Shown: positions 4,787 to 5,199 of the stretch, piece after piece
How positions within the stretch are numbered: position 1 is the first letter of the stretch
How the letters are laid out: every line of letters begins with the position of its first letter
DNA from: Verrucomicrobiota bacterium
GTDB taxonomy: Bacteria; Verrucomicrobiota; Kiritimatiellia; Kiritimatiellales; Tichowtungiaceae
Direction of reading: 5' to 3'
Assembly (NCBI GenBank): GCA_030619095.1
Contig: JAUXCB010000134.1
Span: 1 to 5,199, forward strand
DNA: 5,199 nucleotides
Program-made: the position numbers and the translations under genes
Notes under the pieces: model-generated
Told to the model about the DNA's origin: nothing
Database searches by the model: none
Seen by the model: only the letters and a program-made list of their open reading frames with translations

Positions 4787-5199
4787 CTAAAAATCTAAAT
4801 CGGCGATGTCGGATTCCCGAAAGATGCGGTTGATCTCTTCTGCATCGAAGAGTTCCGGGTCGTAGTCGCCCAGCCAGTCGAGCAGGTCGTCATGTTCCTC
4901 GTCGTCCGAATCGGCGAGGGCTTCGAGGATCTGATCATATCCGGGGACTCCGCCGCAGTCTTCAGGCGGGCAGGCCCGCTTCCCGCCGGTTACGGTGATT
5001 TCAGGTTCTTTGGAGAGCACATCTTTACATGTGATCAGATGTTCCCATCCGTCGCCAAAGTCATATTCGTAGAGGAGTCTGGATCCCTTTTTCTTGAAGA
5101 TCTCATTTAGCAGTACGCTGTTTTCATCGATTTGATTTTCAAAATTCACATCAACAGGCCCGTAGCATTTGTGCTCATCACGAAAGCCGTGCAGATGGC
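4787..5199 (-). CDS. Plasmid pRiA4b ORF-3 family protein (5' end outside window)
   Basis: The frame is open to the right edge of the window, so the N-terminus is missing; about 137 codons are visible. The stop is TAG at 4787-4789. A GTG at 5149 is internal to the family sequence, because HLHGF and CYGP are encoded upstream of it (5159-5197). Family features (PF07929) seen in order are HLHGF at the edge, LYEYDFGDGWEH, GGKRACPPEDCGGVPGYDQILEAL, and an acidic C-terminal segment DLLDWLGDYDPELFDAEEINRIF. The ACPPEDCGG motif with its two cysteines is diagnostic. Members were first seen on plasmids and beside transposons; they are often annotated as IS1096 TnpR-like, but their molecular function is not established. 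The strongly acidic C-terminus is normal for the family. It fits the accessory nature of this end of the window. Confidence 0.88.
   Translation of the reverse strand, partial: HLHGFRDEHKCYGPVDVNFENQIDENSVLLNEIFKKKGSRLLYEYDFGDGWEHLITCKDVLSKEPEITVTGGKRACPPEDCGGVPGYDQILEALADSDDEEHDDLLDWLGDYDPELFDAEEINRIFRESDIADLDF

Noticed and set aside
1..5199. CRISPR array, tRNA, rRNA, insertion sequence or replication origin
   Set aside because: No regularly spaced direct repeats, cloverleaf, rRNA-like sequence, transposase frame or iteron cluster was seen.

Overview
The window holds two kinds of DNA joined at about position 1400. The left part (about 8-1402) is AT-richer and reads as the tail of an integron-type gene-cassette array. 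Three short genes, all on the + strand, are separated by attC-like folded sites. They encode a small lipoprotein, a BrnT/BrnA toxin-antitoxin pair with its own promoter, and a small two-helix membrane protein. No integrase is visible. From the orientation of the attC-like sites it would lie to the left, outside the window. The third cassette has no recognisable attC and runs straight into the 3' end of nadB.

The middle part (1403-4123) is GC-richer core chromosome. nadB (L-aspartate oxidase, first step of NAD synthesis) is on the - strand, and a divergent fabI-like gene (enoyl-ACP reductase, last step of fatty-acid elongation) is on the + strand. They share a spacer of about 230 bp that contains a 17-bp palindrome and two competing fabI starts. 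FabI has a short active-site loop and an unusual basic C-terminal tail.

The right part (4108-5199) is accessory again and on the - strand. An intact PF09720-type antitoxin gene is followed, with a 4-base overlap, by the N-terminal third of a ParE/RelE-type toxin. Toxin similarity ends a few bases beyond the fabI stop codon, so the toxin is a remnant. A gene-free stretch of about 330 bp upstream holds two hairpins and an operator-like palindrome. The window ends inside a gene of the plasmid pRiA4b ORF-3 family.

The organism is a bacterium with a chromosomal or mobile integron, many toxin-antitoxin modules and mid-range GC. The style fits the PVC group (Kiritimatiellota/Verrucomicrobiota) or an environmental proteobacterium, but this is inferred only from general resemblance and is weak. 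Nothing here is clearly a new multi-gene system. The points most worth checking are the cassette array, the toxin truncated at the fabI boundary, and the palindromes.
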